DNA from: an uncultured Luminiphilus sp.
GTDB lineage: Bacteria; Pseudomonadota; Gammaproteobacteria; Pseudomonadales; Halieaceae
Direction: 5' to 3'
Assembly (NCBI GenBank): GCA_905479205.1
Contig: CAJQLP010000029.1
Coordinates: 1 to 34,591, forward strand
Length of the DNA: 34,591 nucleotides
The notes beneath the pieces were generated by a model. The model was given only the letters and a program-made list of their open reading frames with translations. It ran no database searches and was not told the origin of the DNA. How positions within the stretch are numbered: position 1 is the stretch's first letter; every line of letters starts with the position of its first letter. The translations under genes were made by a program, and so were the position numbers. Positions 9,694 to 16,866 of the stretch are shown here, one piece after another.

Positions 9694-10620
9694 CTACCTG
9701 CCAGGGAAATAACGTTGCAATGTGGGTAGCGGAGCAGTAGCTGTGGATAATTCGATCATGGGTATTCGCAGGCTCTGCAGTGTTTTAAATAATTGGTTTC
9801 GCTGTTGCTGATACTCTTCCTCATACTGTTTACGTACATTGTCGTTGCCAGTATCCAAAGAGCTACGACCAAGCTCATCTGATACGACATAGCGGCCAGC
9901 CGAAGGCAGCTGCTGCTCTAGGGGATCACTGATCGCAATAGCCGTCACTTGAACATGACGAATAAGCCGCCTGAGATTTTCGATGGCGTCTGGAGCTAGG
10001 GCGTCATGAAAGTCACTGATTAAAAAGACGCTACTTCCCGGTCGCATAATTCGCTGTAGTTGATTCAGATGCTCTGCAAAACTCATATCGCTGTTTGCAT
10101 CAGCAGCGTGTGCGGTAGCGGATTCGATATCGCCGATAAAACGTAGCACCGATCGTCGAGATCGCTGAGGGCGGACGTCAAATGTCTCGGTTCCCGCGTA
10201 AGTCATAGCGCCAATACGTTCACCGCGCTCGAGCGCCGACCAGAGCAGGGTGCTGGCAGCGTGTGCTGCGAGAACTGACTTGAAGCAATTGCGAGATCCA
10301 AAGCGCATATTTTTCCGAAGATCTAACGTTACTAGTACAGGCCGTTCGCGCTCTTCATGAAAAAGCTTGGTATGAGGTTCACCACTTCGCGCGGTTACTC
10401 TCCAGTCGATTGATCGGACATCGTCGCCCGCAGCGTATTGGCGCACTTCGTCAAATTCGACGCCACGCCCTCGGCGTGCAGAGCGTTTTGCACCTGCTAA
10501 GTGAGCCAACGCACGAGTGGAGCGGGTCACGTCAATATGCCGCGCTAAAAAACGCGTTGCAATAAGTGCGGCCGGATCGATCTCCGCGCCTTTGACTGGT
10601 TCATCCAGCCGCAACTTCAT
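9694..10620 (-). CDS. DUF58 domain protein
   Basis: 308-residue soluble protein. The DUF58 signature spans about residues 53-88 (GVEFDEVRQYAAGDDVRSID, then W and TKLFHEE). The following VWA-like fold has a degenerate metal site: the usual DxSxS is DLRKN at 100-104, which is common in DUF58 proteins and may mean metal binding is weak or absent. It lacks the N-terminal membrane helices of longer DUF58 proteins, so it is likely cytoplasmic. It lies 4 bases after moxR, and the conserved pairing suggests a direct partner of the ATPase. Confidence 0.93.
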   Translation of the reverse strand: MKLRLDEPVKGAEIDPAALIATRFLARHIDVTRSTRALAHLAGAKRSARRGRGVEFDEVRQYAAGDDVRSIDWRVTARSGEPHTKLFHEERERPVLVTLDLRKNMRFGSRNCFKSVLAAHAASTLLWSALERGERIGAMTYAGTETFDVRPQRSRRSVLRFIGDIESATAHAADANSDMSFAEHLNQLQRIMRPGSSVFLISDFHDALAPDAIENLRRLIRHVQVTAIAISDPLEQQLPSAGRYVVSDELGRSSLDTGNDNVRKQYEEEYQQQRNQLFKTLQSLRIPMIELSTATAPLPTLQRYFPGR

Positions 10621-10624
10621 AGCG

Positions 10625-11581
10625 TTAGCCGACCGGAACAGTTTTCAATAGGCGCTCAACGCAGCTGGCACTGGTAATACCCGCGGCTTCAGCTTCGAAG
10701 GACACGATGAGTCGATGCTTCAAGCAATCCATGGCGACAGCTTGCACATCGTCAGGACTTACGTAATCACGCCCGTGAAGATAGGCATTGGCGCGAGAGC
10801 ATCGGTCGAGGGCTATGGTCGCACGCGGGCTAGCACCAAATTCAAGCCATGCGGCTAACTCGGCGTCGTAATTCTCAGGCTGACGTGTCGCGATAATAAG
10901 CTGCACGATATATTCCTCTACCGCGGGAGCCATATGGATATTCAAAACGGCCTGACGCGCTGCGAAAATAGTGTCTTGAGAGATTTCTCCCGGGACGGAT
11001 GGCGCATCGCCGCTTGCTTCGTTTCGAGTGAGTTGAAGAATGAGGGCTTCAGCTTTTGCATCCGGGTAGCCGACGTTAACTTGCATAAGAAAGCGGTCGA
11101 GCTGTGCTTCTGGAAGAGGGTAGGTTCCTTCCTGCTCGATAGGATTCTGCGTAGCCATAACCAAGAACAATTCGGGCAGTGGATAGGTACGTGTACCGAT
11201 GCTCACCTGTCGCTCTGCCATGGCTTCGAGTAGCGCTGACTGGACTTTGGCGGGCGCGCGGTTGATTTCATCGGCTAGGATCAGATTATTGAAAATGGGC
11301 CCTTGTTGGAACTCGAAAACGCCTTGCTGCGGGCGAAAAATATCGCTGCCTGTGACGTCGCCAGGCAGTAAATCGGGTGTGAATTGAATTCGATGGAAGC
11401 TGCCCTCAATACCCTCGGACATTTGTTTTATTGCGCGAGTTTTCGCAAGGCCAGGTGCGCCTTCAACGAGCAGGTGGCCATCTGCCAGCAAGGCGATGAG
11501 TAGTTTGTGGATCAGGTCCTCTTGACCAATGATCTGGCTGTCGAGCCATTGCTCGAGCTGCTGAAGTGGGGGAGTTGTCAC
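10625..11581 (-). CDS. MoxR-type AAA+ ATPase
   Basis: 318 residues from a GTG start with GGAG eight bases upstream. Walker A is GAPGLAKT at 41-48, Walker B is LILADE at 100-105, sensor 1 is MATQNP around Asn146, and LDRF around Arg163 supplies the arginine residue. The C-terminal lid has the MoxR pattern SPRATIALDR. MoxR ATPases act as chaperones or remodelling factors for VWA-domain partners. It is the first gene of the six-gene set moxR-DUF58-DUF4381-batA-batBC-batD. I see no convincing promoter in the 133 bases between it and rmf. Confidence 0.96.
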   Translation of the reverse strand: MTTPPLQQLEQWLDSQIIGQEDLIHKLLIALLADGHLLVEGAPGLAKTRAIKQMSEGIEGSFHRIQFTPDLLPGDVTGSDIFRPQQGVFEFQQGPIFNNLILADEINRAPAKVQSALLEAMAERQVSIGTRTYPLPELFLVMATQNPIEQEGTYPLPEAQLDRFLMQVNVGYPDAKAEALILQLTRNEASGDAPSVPGEISQDTIFAARQAVLNIHMAPAVEEYIVQLIIATRQPENYDAELAAWLEFGASPRATIALDRCSRANAYLHGRDYVSPDDVQAVAMDCLKHRLIVSFEAEAAGITSASCVERLLKTVPVG

Positions 11582-11714
11582 GTTTACTGCTCCGTCGAAT
11601 GTGCAATCTACTATGGTAGCACTTGTGACAAAAACAACCCCCGAAAGTTCGTAAATAGGTGTTCTTTAAGAGTGGCGAGCAGCGTGGCGAGGCTCTCACC
11701 CCGCGAGAACAGGG

Positions 11715-11918
11715 TCAGAACCCAGACAGCTTATGGCATGCGGTTGCACCATTAAGACCATCCCATTGGTCGGCCCTGCCTTCACGCCAACCCTGCATCC
11801 AATTGAATTTTTGTGTGCCAACATAGTGTGGGCAGAGATCACTTGATCGTCCCGACAAGCCTATTTGGTAACCTTTTTCAAAAGCACGTTGGTTCATATC
11901 ACGCTTAGGTCGCTTCAT
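11715..11918 (-). CDS. rmf: Ribosome modulation factor (RMF)
   Basis: 67 residues closely following E. coli RMF: MKRPKRD at the start, then RAFEKGYQIGLSGRS, CPH and W-GGWREGRAD-like positions (here WMQGWREGRAD). RMF binds 70S ribosomes in stationary phase and drives formation of inactive 100S dimers. The start has the ribosome site GAGGA eight bases upstream. The protein is about 12 residues longer than the E. coli form; the extra C-terminal tail (WDGLNGATACHKLSGF) has no recognised motif. In E. coli rmf is controlled by growth rate and ppGpp; control here cannot be read from the sequence. Confidence 0.93.
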   Translation of the reverse strand: MKRPKRDMNQRAFEKGYQIGLSGRSSDLCPHYVGTQKFNWMQGWREGRADQWDGLNGATACHKLSGF

Positions 11919-12138
11919 GGCAAATCCTCATTGGTTTTCTGATAAAAACACGCACTAATGCCTCTGTAGCAAAGGTGAAGCCCGTGCCGCTTAATAAGAT
12001 TTTTCTGATTGAGTAGAGCTCGCTGGAAGAGTGTCCAGCTGTGGAAGTCGGGCGAGGCGCACATGTGCTTCTGCCATGCAGGGGTCGCGACCGAAGCCAC
12101 CAGTGTGCACCCGCTAAAAGACGAGTAGCCTGCATTTC

Positions 12139-12163
12139 TTTACCGTAACGAGACTTTGGTAAA
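12139..12163. promoter_or_regulatory. Inverted repeat TTTACC...GGTAAA
   Basis: Six-base arms TTTACC (12139-12144) and GGTAAA (12158-12163) are separated by 13 bases, in the rmf upstream region. The centre-to-centre spacing is near two helical turns, as for a dimeric regulator, but short AT-rich arms also arise by chance. Confidence 0.25.
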
Positions 12164-12220
12164 AAGTCGAAAACCGTTTCGTTCTAAGCTTAGTGAGCAG
12201 GCTTCATTTTTTGTATATGA

Positions 12221-12251
12221 ACGTAAAATGCACGTTAACACCCAACGTTAA
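12221..12251. repeat. Three ACGTWAA direct repeats
   Basis: ACGTAAA at 12221, ACGTTAA at 12232 and ACGTTAA at 12245 occur at 11- and 13-base steps, close to one helical turn each. This arrangement is typical of stacked binding sites for one transcription factor, but no factor is identified. Confidence 0.3.
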
Positions 12252-12312
12252 TCGCCCTAGATCTTTGGCAAAACCCAAGCTTTGGCGCTTTCCGCCGTAA
12301 TTTGTCGTTGTA

Positions 12313-12340
12313 TTTGCCGCTATAACCTGCCGCGTACAAT
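12313..12340 (+). promoter_or_regulatory. Candidate sigma70-type promoter
   Basis: TTTGCC (12313-12318) and TACAAT (12335-12340) are spaced by 16 bases, followed at once by the GC-rich run CCCCGCGCGCG. A GC-rich discriminator after the -10 is a feature of promoters repressed in the stringent response. A transcript from here would end at the terminator at 12553, giving about 205 nucleotides. Confidence 0.25.
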
Positions 12341-12452
12341 CCCCGCGCGCGAAGCTGGACAATTTATAGGTCGTTACGCCTCAAAAGCCGGTTTTTAATT
12401 TTTACAATACGCCCTGTGATCCAACCAAAGTCTTCCATCGTATCTTCTGCCA

Positions 12453-12465
12453 ACTAGGTCCTAGT
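12453..12465. promoter_or_regulatory. Palindrome ACTAGG-T-CCTAGT
   Basis: A perfect 13-base palindrome with six-base arms and one central base, ending 8 bases before the ATG at 12474. It could be an operator or the first hairpin of a structured leader. Confidence 0.35.
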
Positions 12466-12471
12466 GAGCCT

Positions 12472-12518
12472 CTATGCGGGTTTACCAACATAGTTTTGGT
12501 CCATCTTCCCCCAGATGG
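12472..12518 (+). ncRNA. Two hairpins ahead of the terminator; possible leader RNA or small RNA
   Basis: The first potential stem is CTATG (12472-12476) with CATAG (12489-12493). The second is CCATCT (12501-12506) with AGATGG (12513-12518) around a C-rich loop. With the intrinsic terminator at 12527-12553 they form a serial-hairpin array like an attenuator leader or the 3' part of a small RNA. I recognise no known RNA family here. Confidence 0.3.
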
Positions 12519-13112
12519 TCTTTATTCCTCGGCCCCTTGGGCCGAGGTTTTTTATTCCTCCGCAACACCCTCTTATTCTTCAGTATCGGATCATTTCTGA
12601 GTGCCTGCGGCTCTGTCAATGTGGCGCAATACAGCGGTGAGGAGCCTTCTTTTCAGCCGACAACTTTTTTCTCCGGATTTCTCACCGCTCACGGTGTCGT
12701 TAAAGATTTCAAGGGCGAGGTTATCAGGCGCTTTAATGCGGATATCACCGCATGTTGGCAAGATGGCGTCGGGACCTTAGACGAGCAATTTGTGTTCGAT
12801 GATGGGGAAGAGCAGGTTCGTGTCTGGACCTTGGTGCCCTCCGGAGAGCAACGGTTTATTGCCACCGCTGGTGACGTCGTGGGTGAAGGGCAAGCGAGCT
12901 GGGCCGGGAACGCTTTTTTTCTCGATTACACGCTGCGCGTCGCGCTCGATGACAGCACCATCGATTTACACATTGACGATCGCATGTACCGAGTCAGCGA
13001 TACTGTAGTCATCAATGAGTCTGCAATGACAAAATTTGGCGTGGGCGTCGGTGACATTTTGCTGACGATAATTCGCCATCCCGATCAAGATGTAGCATGC
13101 GAGCAAAGCTAA
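12474..13112 (+). CDS. DUF3833 family lipoprotein (start uncertain)
   Basis: The C-terminal 165 or so residues match DUF3833, a family of unknown function (KDFKGEVIRRFNADITACW, DEQFVFDDGEEQVR, KFGVGVGDI). A hydrophobic stretch ending FLSAC gives a lipobox with Cys45, so the mature protein should be lipid-anchored in the envelope. From the ATG at 12474 the leader is 44 residues, long for a lipoprotein, and it reads through a strong terminator hairpin. The only alternative standard start is TTG at 12537, in the hairpin loop; it gives a normal 23-residue leader but has no good ribosome site. The 3' end overlaps the DUF3429 gene by 16 bases. Family confidence is good; the start is unresolved. Confidence 0.82.
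   Translation: MRVYQHSFGPSSPRWSLFLGPLGRGFLFLRNTLLFFSIGSFLSACGSVNVAQYSGEEPSFQPTTFFSGFLTAHGVVKDFKGEVIRRFNADITACWQDGVGTLDEQFVFDDGEEQVRVWTLVPSGEQRFIATAGDVVGEGQASWAGNAFFLDYTLRVALDDSTIDLHIDDRMYRVSDTVVINESAMTKFGVGVGDILLTIIRHPDQDVACEQS
12527..12553 (+). terminator. Intrinsic terminator inside the DUF3833 reading frame
   Basis: Stem CCTCGGCCC (12527-12535) pairs perfectly with GGGCCGAGG (12539-12547) across a 3-base loop, followed by six T residues (12548-12553). This is a textbook Rho-independent terminator for rightward transcription. It lies within the first 27 codons of the frame that starts at 12474, so that ATG is either wrong or controlled by attenuation. Confidence 0.85.
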
Positions 13113-13531
13113 CAGCCCAGACGCTCGGTTACTTAGGGTTGATTCCGTTCTATGGCTTCCTAGCCGGTTTTGCATTTCTGGAGGATTACCCTCGCTCTCT
13201 CTCTGTGCAGGGCTTTTTGATCTATTCGCTGGCAATTTTGAGTTTTTTAGGTGGCGCGGTCTGGGGTTATGCCCGCACGTTTCCCGATGGTCAGCAGGTG
13301 ACTCGGCTTTTGGTCAGCAATGGTATTGTTGTATTCGCGGTGTGTTGCTTGCTAACGGCACAAACAACCGTTGCGGCGACCTCTTTATTGCTCGGATATT
13401 TGGCGCTGCTTTGGTTCGAACGAGCGGTCGATGGAAAGGAAGGCTGGTATCCGCGGATGCGATGGCGGTTAACCGTTGGTGTGGTTCTTGCGCATGTGGG
13501 CTATGGGTTGCTGCAGATAGCAGGAGCGTAG
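13097..13531 (+). CDS. DUF3429 integral membrane protein
   Basis: 144 residues with about four membrane helices and the DUF3429 patterns LGYLGLIPFY near the start and FLGGAVWGYA in the middle. Function is unknown. It overlaps the 3' end of the DUF3833 gene by 16 bases, so the two are co-transcribed and probably coupled. A 77-base gap follows before the GST-like gene. Confidence 0.88.
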   Translation: MRAKLTAQTLGYLGLIPFYGFLAGFAFLEDYPRSLSVQGFLIYSLAILSFLGGAVWGYARTFPDGQQVTRLLVSNGIVVFAVCCLLTAQTTVAATSLLLGYLALLWFERAVDGKEGWYPRMRWRLTVGVVLAHVGYGLLQIAGA

Positions 13532-13608
13532 TTAGGCGGCGTAGCGCTGACGTAAAGTCGAGTGACATCTGTGTCAGAGCAATTCTTAATAAATAGAGGT
13601 AGTTAACA

Positions 13609-14535
13609 ATGACTGAGCCACGCTTTATTTTGCATCACTATGAATCTTCTCCCTACGCGGAAAAAATTCGCTTACTTTTTGGTCGAGGTCAGCAATCGTG
13701 GGGCTCAGTACTGTCGCCAGCTATGCCTCCTCGTCCCAATGTTGACCCACTGACCGGCGGTTATCGACGGATTCCCATTGCTCAGGTGGGCGCAGACATT
13801 TTTTGTGATACCGCCATCATCGCGCAAGAGATTGCGTTGCAGTCGCCTATCTCAGGGTTAAGCGCCGACAGTGTGCCCAACGAAGTAGCTGAGCTCGTGC
13901 AACGCGCCGAGGGCGATGTGTTTTTCTCGGCTATTACCAGCGTTAAACCCCTGAAATTGATGGGCACGATGCTTACGCTATTTGGGCCTTTCGGGATGAT
14001 GCGTTTTATCAAAGACCGCCGTCAGATGATGAAAGGCGGATCCGTGCGGCCACCACAGGGCGAGCGCGCCGTTGCAATTTTCGACGGCTTTCTGGCAGAT
14101 CTCGATAAAGCTCTGACGTCGCGTGCTTTTCTATCTGGCGACGAACCCGCTTACGCAGATTTTGCGGTCTATCACCCCATTTGGCTTAAAGCCCGCGTAG
14201 GCGGTGGTGCCATTAGTAAACAGTACCCGCATGTGCGCCGCTGGTTTGACCGTATTCCCGAGGTGGGTCATGGGGCGAGAGAAGAGCTCCAAGCAGTGCA
14301 TGCCTTCGCGGAAGCAAGAGCGAACGAGCCGCGTCCATTGCCTGCTTCTGAAGAGGGGGCTGAACTGCTGAATTGCCAAGTCACCGTTGCTCCTGAGGAT
14401 TATGGCCGCGAGCCAGTACAGGGGCTGTTGGTCGCACAAACCTCAGAGCGGTTCATTGTCGCTCGTGAAACAGGCGAGTTTGGCGTGCTCCACGTGCACT
14501 TTCCGCGCCAGGGTTATGTCGTGGTGAAAGTATGA
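13609..14535 (+). CDS. Glutathione S-transferase-like protein with C-terminal extension
   Basis: 308 residues. Residues 5-80 form a thioredoxin-like GST N-terminal domain (HHYESSPYAEKIRLLF, then RRIPIAQVG, where the cis-proline region is expected). Residues 90-225 are a helical GST C-terminal domain (AFLSGDEPAYADFAVYHP). About 75 further residues (GAELLNCQVTV onward) look beta-rich and are not part of a usual GST of 200-230 residues. The N-terminal motif has Ser-Ser-Pro-Tyr rather than Cys, so a Ser-type enzyme or a non-catalytic member is possible. The substrate is unknown. A moderate ribosome site (AGAGGT) precedes the ATG. The stop overlaps the SDR start (ATGA), so the two are coupled. Confidence 0.85.
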   Translation: MTEPRFILHHYESSPYAEKIRLLFGRGQQSWGSVLSPAMPPRPNVDPLTGGYRRIPIAQVGADIFCDTAIIAQEIALQSPISGLSADSVPNEVAELVQRAEGDVFFSAITSVKPLKLMGTMLTLFGPFGMMRFIKDRRQMMKGGSVRPPQGERAVAIFDGFLADLDKALTSRAFLSGDEPAYADFAVYHPIWLKARVGGGAISKQYPHVRRWFDRIPEVGHGAREELQAVHAFAEARANEPRPLPASEEGAELLNCQVTVAPEDYGREPVQGLLVAQTSERFIVARETGEFGVLHVHFPRQGYVVVKV

Positions 14536-15314
14536 GTGGCGGCTACACCTTGATAACCGGTGCATCCTCGGGGTTAGGCGCTGAGTTTGCACGGCAGCTC
14601 GCAGCCAAGGGGCGCAATGTGGTTCTCGTTGCGCGAAGGCGGGATAAATTACAGGCGCTTGCTGAGACATTACGCATGCAGCACGGCGTCACTGTGGTTG
14701 TTATTGAGGCCGACTTGATGCTGGAAGATGCGGCAGAGAAAATCGAAGCGGCGTGTCGAGATCAACAATTAACCATTGATGGTCTTATTAATAACGCAGG
14801 TATCGCCGGCCCTGATTTACTGAAAGATCGTGATTGGATAGAGCAGCGTGATTTTTTTCAACTCATGATGACGTCGGTGGCTGAGATGTGCCATCGATTT
14901 ATGCCCGCAATGGCTGCACGAGGCTACGGCCGAGTGATCAATGTGGCATCGGTTGCCGCCCGTATCCCAAGATCGGGTGGCTGTAACTATGGACCTTCAA
15001 AGGCCTATTTGGTGGCACTGTCTGAGGAGCTAAATCTTACCTTAGCAAGGCAAGGCGTTCATACGACAGCATTGTGTCCGGGTTTTACGCATACCGATTT
15101 CCATGAAACTGCAGGCTTATCTGATATGAAGGCAGGTATGCCAAACTGGCTCTGGTATGGCGCCGATACCGTTGTCCGCGATGCGCTAAATGGCGTAGAG
15201 GCAGGCAAGTCTGTCGTTGTGTCGGGCCGCCTTTACCGGTTTTTGGATCCACTTTTTCAGTCGGTCTTTACTCGGCGATTTTTCAGGATTAAGGCGCGTC
15301 CTGACCCTGCTTGA
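14532..15314 (+). CDS. Short-chain dehydrogenase/reductase
   Basis: 260 residues, a classical SDR. The cofactor motif TGASSGLG is at 9-16, NNAG at 87-90, and the catalytic triad is Ser140, Tyr153 and Lys157 (YGPSK). An RR pair after the second strand (VARRRDK) favours NADP(H). The C terminus has the SDR pattern CPGFTHTDFH. The substrate is unknown; the sequence resembles the DltE/YqjQ-like SDR group. It overlaps the GST-like gene by 4 bases and converges with the AraC gene. Confidence 0.93.
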   Translation: MSGGYTLITGASSGLGAEFARQLAAKGRNVVLVARRRDKLQALAETLRMQHGVTVVVIEADLMLEDAAEKIEAACRDQQLTIDGLINNAGIAGPDLLKDRDWIEQRDFFQLMMTSVAEMCHRFMPAMAARGYGRVINVASVAARIPRSGGCNYGPSKAYLVALSEELNLTLARQGVHTTALCPGFTHTDFHETAGLSDMKAGMPNWLWYGADTVVRDALNGVEAGKSVVVSGRLYRFLDPLFQSVFTRRFFRIKARPDPA

Positions 15315-15328
15315 GGCATAGCACACCC

Positions 15329-16318
15329 TTACGACTGGGCTAGCCATTCTGTGGGTGAGCAGCCCACGTAGTCTCGGAAAGAGCGTCGAAAGTTGGCGGG
15401 GTTCTCATAACCCAGCGATAGGGCTATGGCTTCTACGCTCACCTTCTCTAACAGCAACCTTTTTGCCCAGTTGTGAACTGCTTCGAGGCGCAGCTGTCGA
15501 AACGTGGTGCCTTCGTCCTGTAGGCGCCTATTCAATGTTCTCGAAGATACGTGCAGCGAATCAGCCATGGCCTGTATATCTGGAAGGGGAGGCTGCTGGG
15601 CTGAGAATGCACGGCGAATATGCATGGTGAAGGGATTACTTGCTTGCCCCAACGAATTAATTAGTTGTTGGCTGAGGGACTTTCGCGCCATCACCCAAAG
15701 GTGTGTGTCGCTAAAGGGAGACAAGGTTGTTAGCCAGCTAGAGGGCAATAAAACCTCGTTATGAGACGCTCCAAAGATCACGTCACCTTGCAAATACTTT
15801 CGATAATCTGCGCCTCGTGCGGCTTCATCGTAGCCAATATTAAACGTTAGCTGGTGATCAGATTTACCGCATATGTCGACGAGATACTCCTGCACTATCG
15901 ACATAATTGACTCTACGTGGATATCTAAACAGTCACCGACGTCCTCATCGATATGAATACGCACTCGTGTTTGCAAGGTGCCCGCTAGTACGACAATACG
16001 GATATATCCTGCTTGCAACCCGGAAAAACTTGCCATGGCTTGCAGGCCAGCGCCTAGGGTAGGTGCGGACATCATAGCGAGCCCCATCATGCCAAGCCCG
16101 GTGATACGGTTACGCCCTGAAACCATAAAGCCCAAGCTTGATCCCCGATAGAGCGCCTTCGCATTGCTAACGAATGCTAGGAATTGCGTAGGCGCTAACT
16201 TTTGGGAATGCCAGATTTGCTCGTGATCGAGTCCGGTCTTTCTGAGTAGCTCATGCTCGGATACCCCATTGGCTATGAGATCTCGATAGAGTACTCGGGC
16301 GAAGTGAGCGCTAATCAT
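15329..16318 (-). CDS. AraC family transcriptional regulator
   Basis: 329 residues. The N-terminal ligand-binding region (about 1-220) is of the arabinose-binding-like type seen in OruR/ArgR-like regulators. The C-terminal AraC domain (about 240-328) has two helix-turn-helix units: MADSLHVSSRTLNRRLQDEG and VEAIALSLGYENPANFRRSF, ending with GCSPTEWL. It is divergent from the ferredoxin-P450 operon with 175 bases between starts. By analogy with CYP153 loci in other marine bacteria it probably activates that operon in response to substrate, which is inference from position. Confidence 0.93.
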   Translation of the reverse strand: MISAHFARVLYRDLIANGVSEHELLRKTGLDHEQIWHSQKLAPTQFLAFVSNAKALYRGSSLGFMVSGRNRITGLGMMGLAMMSAPTLGAGLQAMASFSGLQAGYIRIVVLAGTLQTRVRIHIDEDVGDCLDIHVESIMSIVQEYLVDICGKSDHQLTFNIGYDEAARGADYRKYLQGDVIFGASHNEVLLPSSWLTTLSPFSDTHLWVMARKSLSQQLINSLGQASNPFTMHIRRAFSAQQPPLPDIQAMADSLHVSSRTLNRRLQDEGTTFRQLRLEAVHNWAKRLLLEKVSVEAIALSLGYENPANFRRSFRDYVGCSPTEWLAQS

Positions 16319-16356
16319 AAACCCTCCTTTTGGCGGATTATGACACCCTTATGGCG

Positions 16357-16374
16357 CGCTAGAAATAGCGTTTT
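16357..16374 (+). promoter_or_regulatory. Small hairpin CGCTA-GAAA-TAGCG plus T run
   Basis: Five-base arms around GAAA (16357-16370), followed by TTTT, in the AraC/ferredoxin intergenic region. It could be an operator half or a weak transcript end; the stem is short. Confidence 0.25.
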
Positions 16375-16388
16375 CCGGCAGTCGTGTT

Positions 16389-16411
16389 TATATTAAAAAT
16401 TCGTGAATATA
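16389..16411. promoter_or_regulatory. Inverted repeat TATATT...AATATA
   Basis: Perfect six-base arms (16389-16394 and 16406-16411) with 11 bases between, about 85 bases upstream of the ferredoxin start in the divergent regulator-operon region. A plausible regulator site by location, though AT-rich arms are weak evidence. Confidence 0.3.
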
Positions 16412-16443
16412 TATCAGTGCACGCCAATGGCTATCGCTCAGTC

Positions 16444-16472
16444 TTGAGCAAGTAATGCTTTCAGAAATAATT
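16444..16472 (+). promoter_or_regulatory. Candidate promoter of the ferredoxin-P450 operon
   Basis: TTGAGC (16444-16449) and ATAATT (16467-16472) are separated by 17 bases. Initiation around 16479 would leave a short leader that still contains the AGGAG ribosome site before the ATG at 16494. Confidence 0.35.
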
Positions 16473-16493
16473 GACCCACACAGGAGCAGTTAA

Positions 16494-16808
16494 ATGCCAG
16501 TAGTTACCTTTATCGAACACGACGGAACTCAGCATCAGGTTGATGCAGACGAGGGCATGAGCGTCATGGAAGTTGCCATGAAATATGACGTTCCAGGCAT
16601 CGATGCGGATTGTGGCGGCTCTGCTGTTTGCGGTACCTGTCATTGCTTCGTGGAGTCATCTGGTGAGTTGTCGGCAGTTGATCCAACGGAAGAATCAATG
16701 CTTGGCCTTCGTCCTGATAGGGAATCTAATTCCCGCTTGAGTTGTCAGCTTCGTGTCAGTGAATCAACGGGTGATATGACCGTGCGGTTACCTGAATTTC
16801 AAATGTAA
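16494..16808 (+). CDS. 2Fe-2S ferredoxin (adrenodoxin/putidaredoxin type)
   Basis: 104 residues. The cluster ligands are Cys40, Cys46, Cys49 and Cys84, in the pattern CX5CX2C...C typical of putidaredoxin-like ferredoxins that feed bacterial P450s. Cys51 is an additional cysteine. The ribosome site AGGAG is well placed. The P450 gene follows after 58 bases on the same strand, so this is almost certainly its electron donor. No ferredoxin reductase gene is adjacent or elsewhere in the window. Confidence 0.95.
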   Translation: MPVVTFIEHDGTQHQVDADEGMSVMEVAMKYDVPGIDADCGGSAVCGTCHCFVESSGELSAVDPTEESMLGLRPDRESNSRLSCQLRVSESTGDMTVRLPEFQM

Positions 16809-16866
16809 TTCTTCGCCATGGGCGGAGTTAGCTAAGCAATAGTCTCAAAGACGCGGAGCGACTAAT

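Larger units (their letters stand above)
11919..12473. other. Long intergenic region between rmf and the DUF3833 gene
   Basis: About 555 bases without a convincing gene, between the divergent starts of rmf and the DUF3833 frame. Two overlapping frames on the minus strand (about 60-76 codons) have arginine/histidine-rich, unfamiliar translations and are judged chance. The region should hold the rmf promoter and leader, the promoter for the rightward genes, and several small repeats listed separately. It could also hold an uncharacterised small RNA. Confidence 0.6.

Noticed and set aside
11905-12135. 60-76-codon minus-strand frames upstream of rmf
   Set aside because: They overlap the rmf start, lack ribosome sites and have Arg/His-rich translations with no recognisable pattern.
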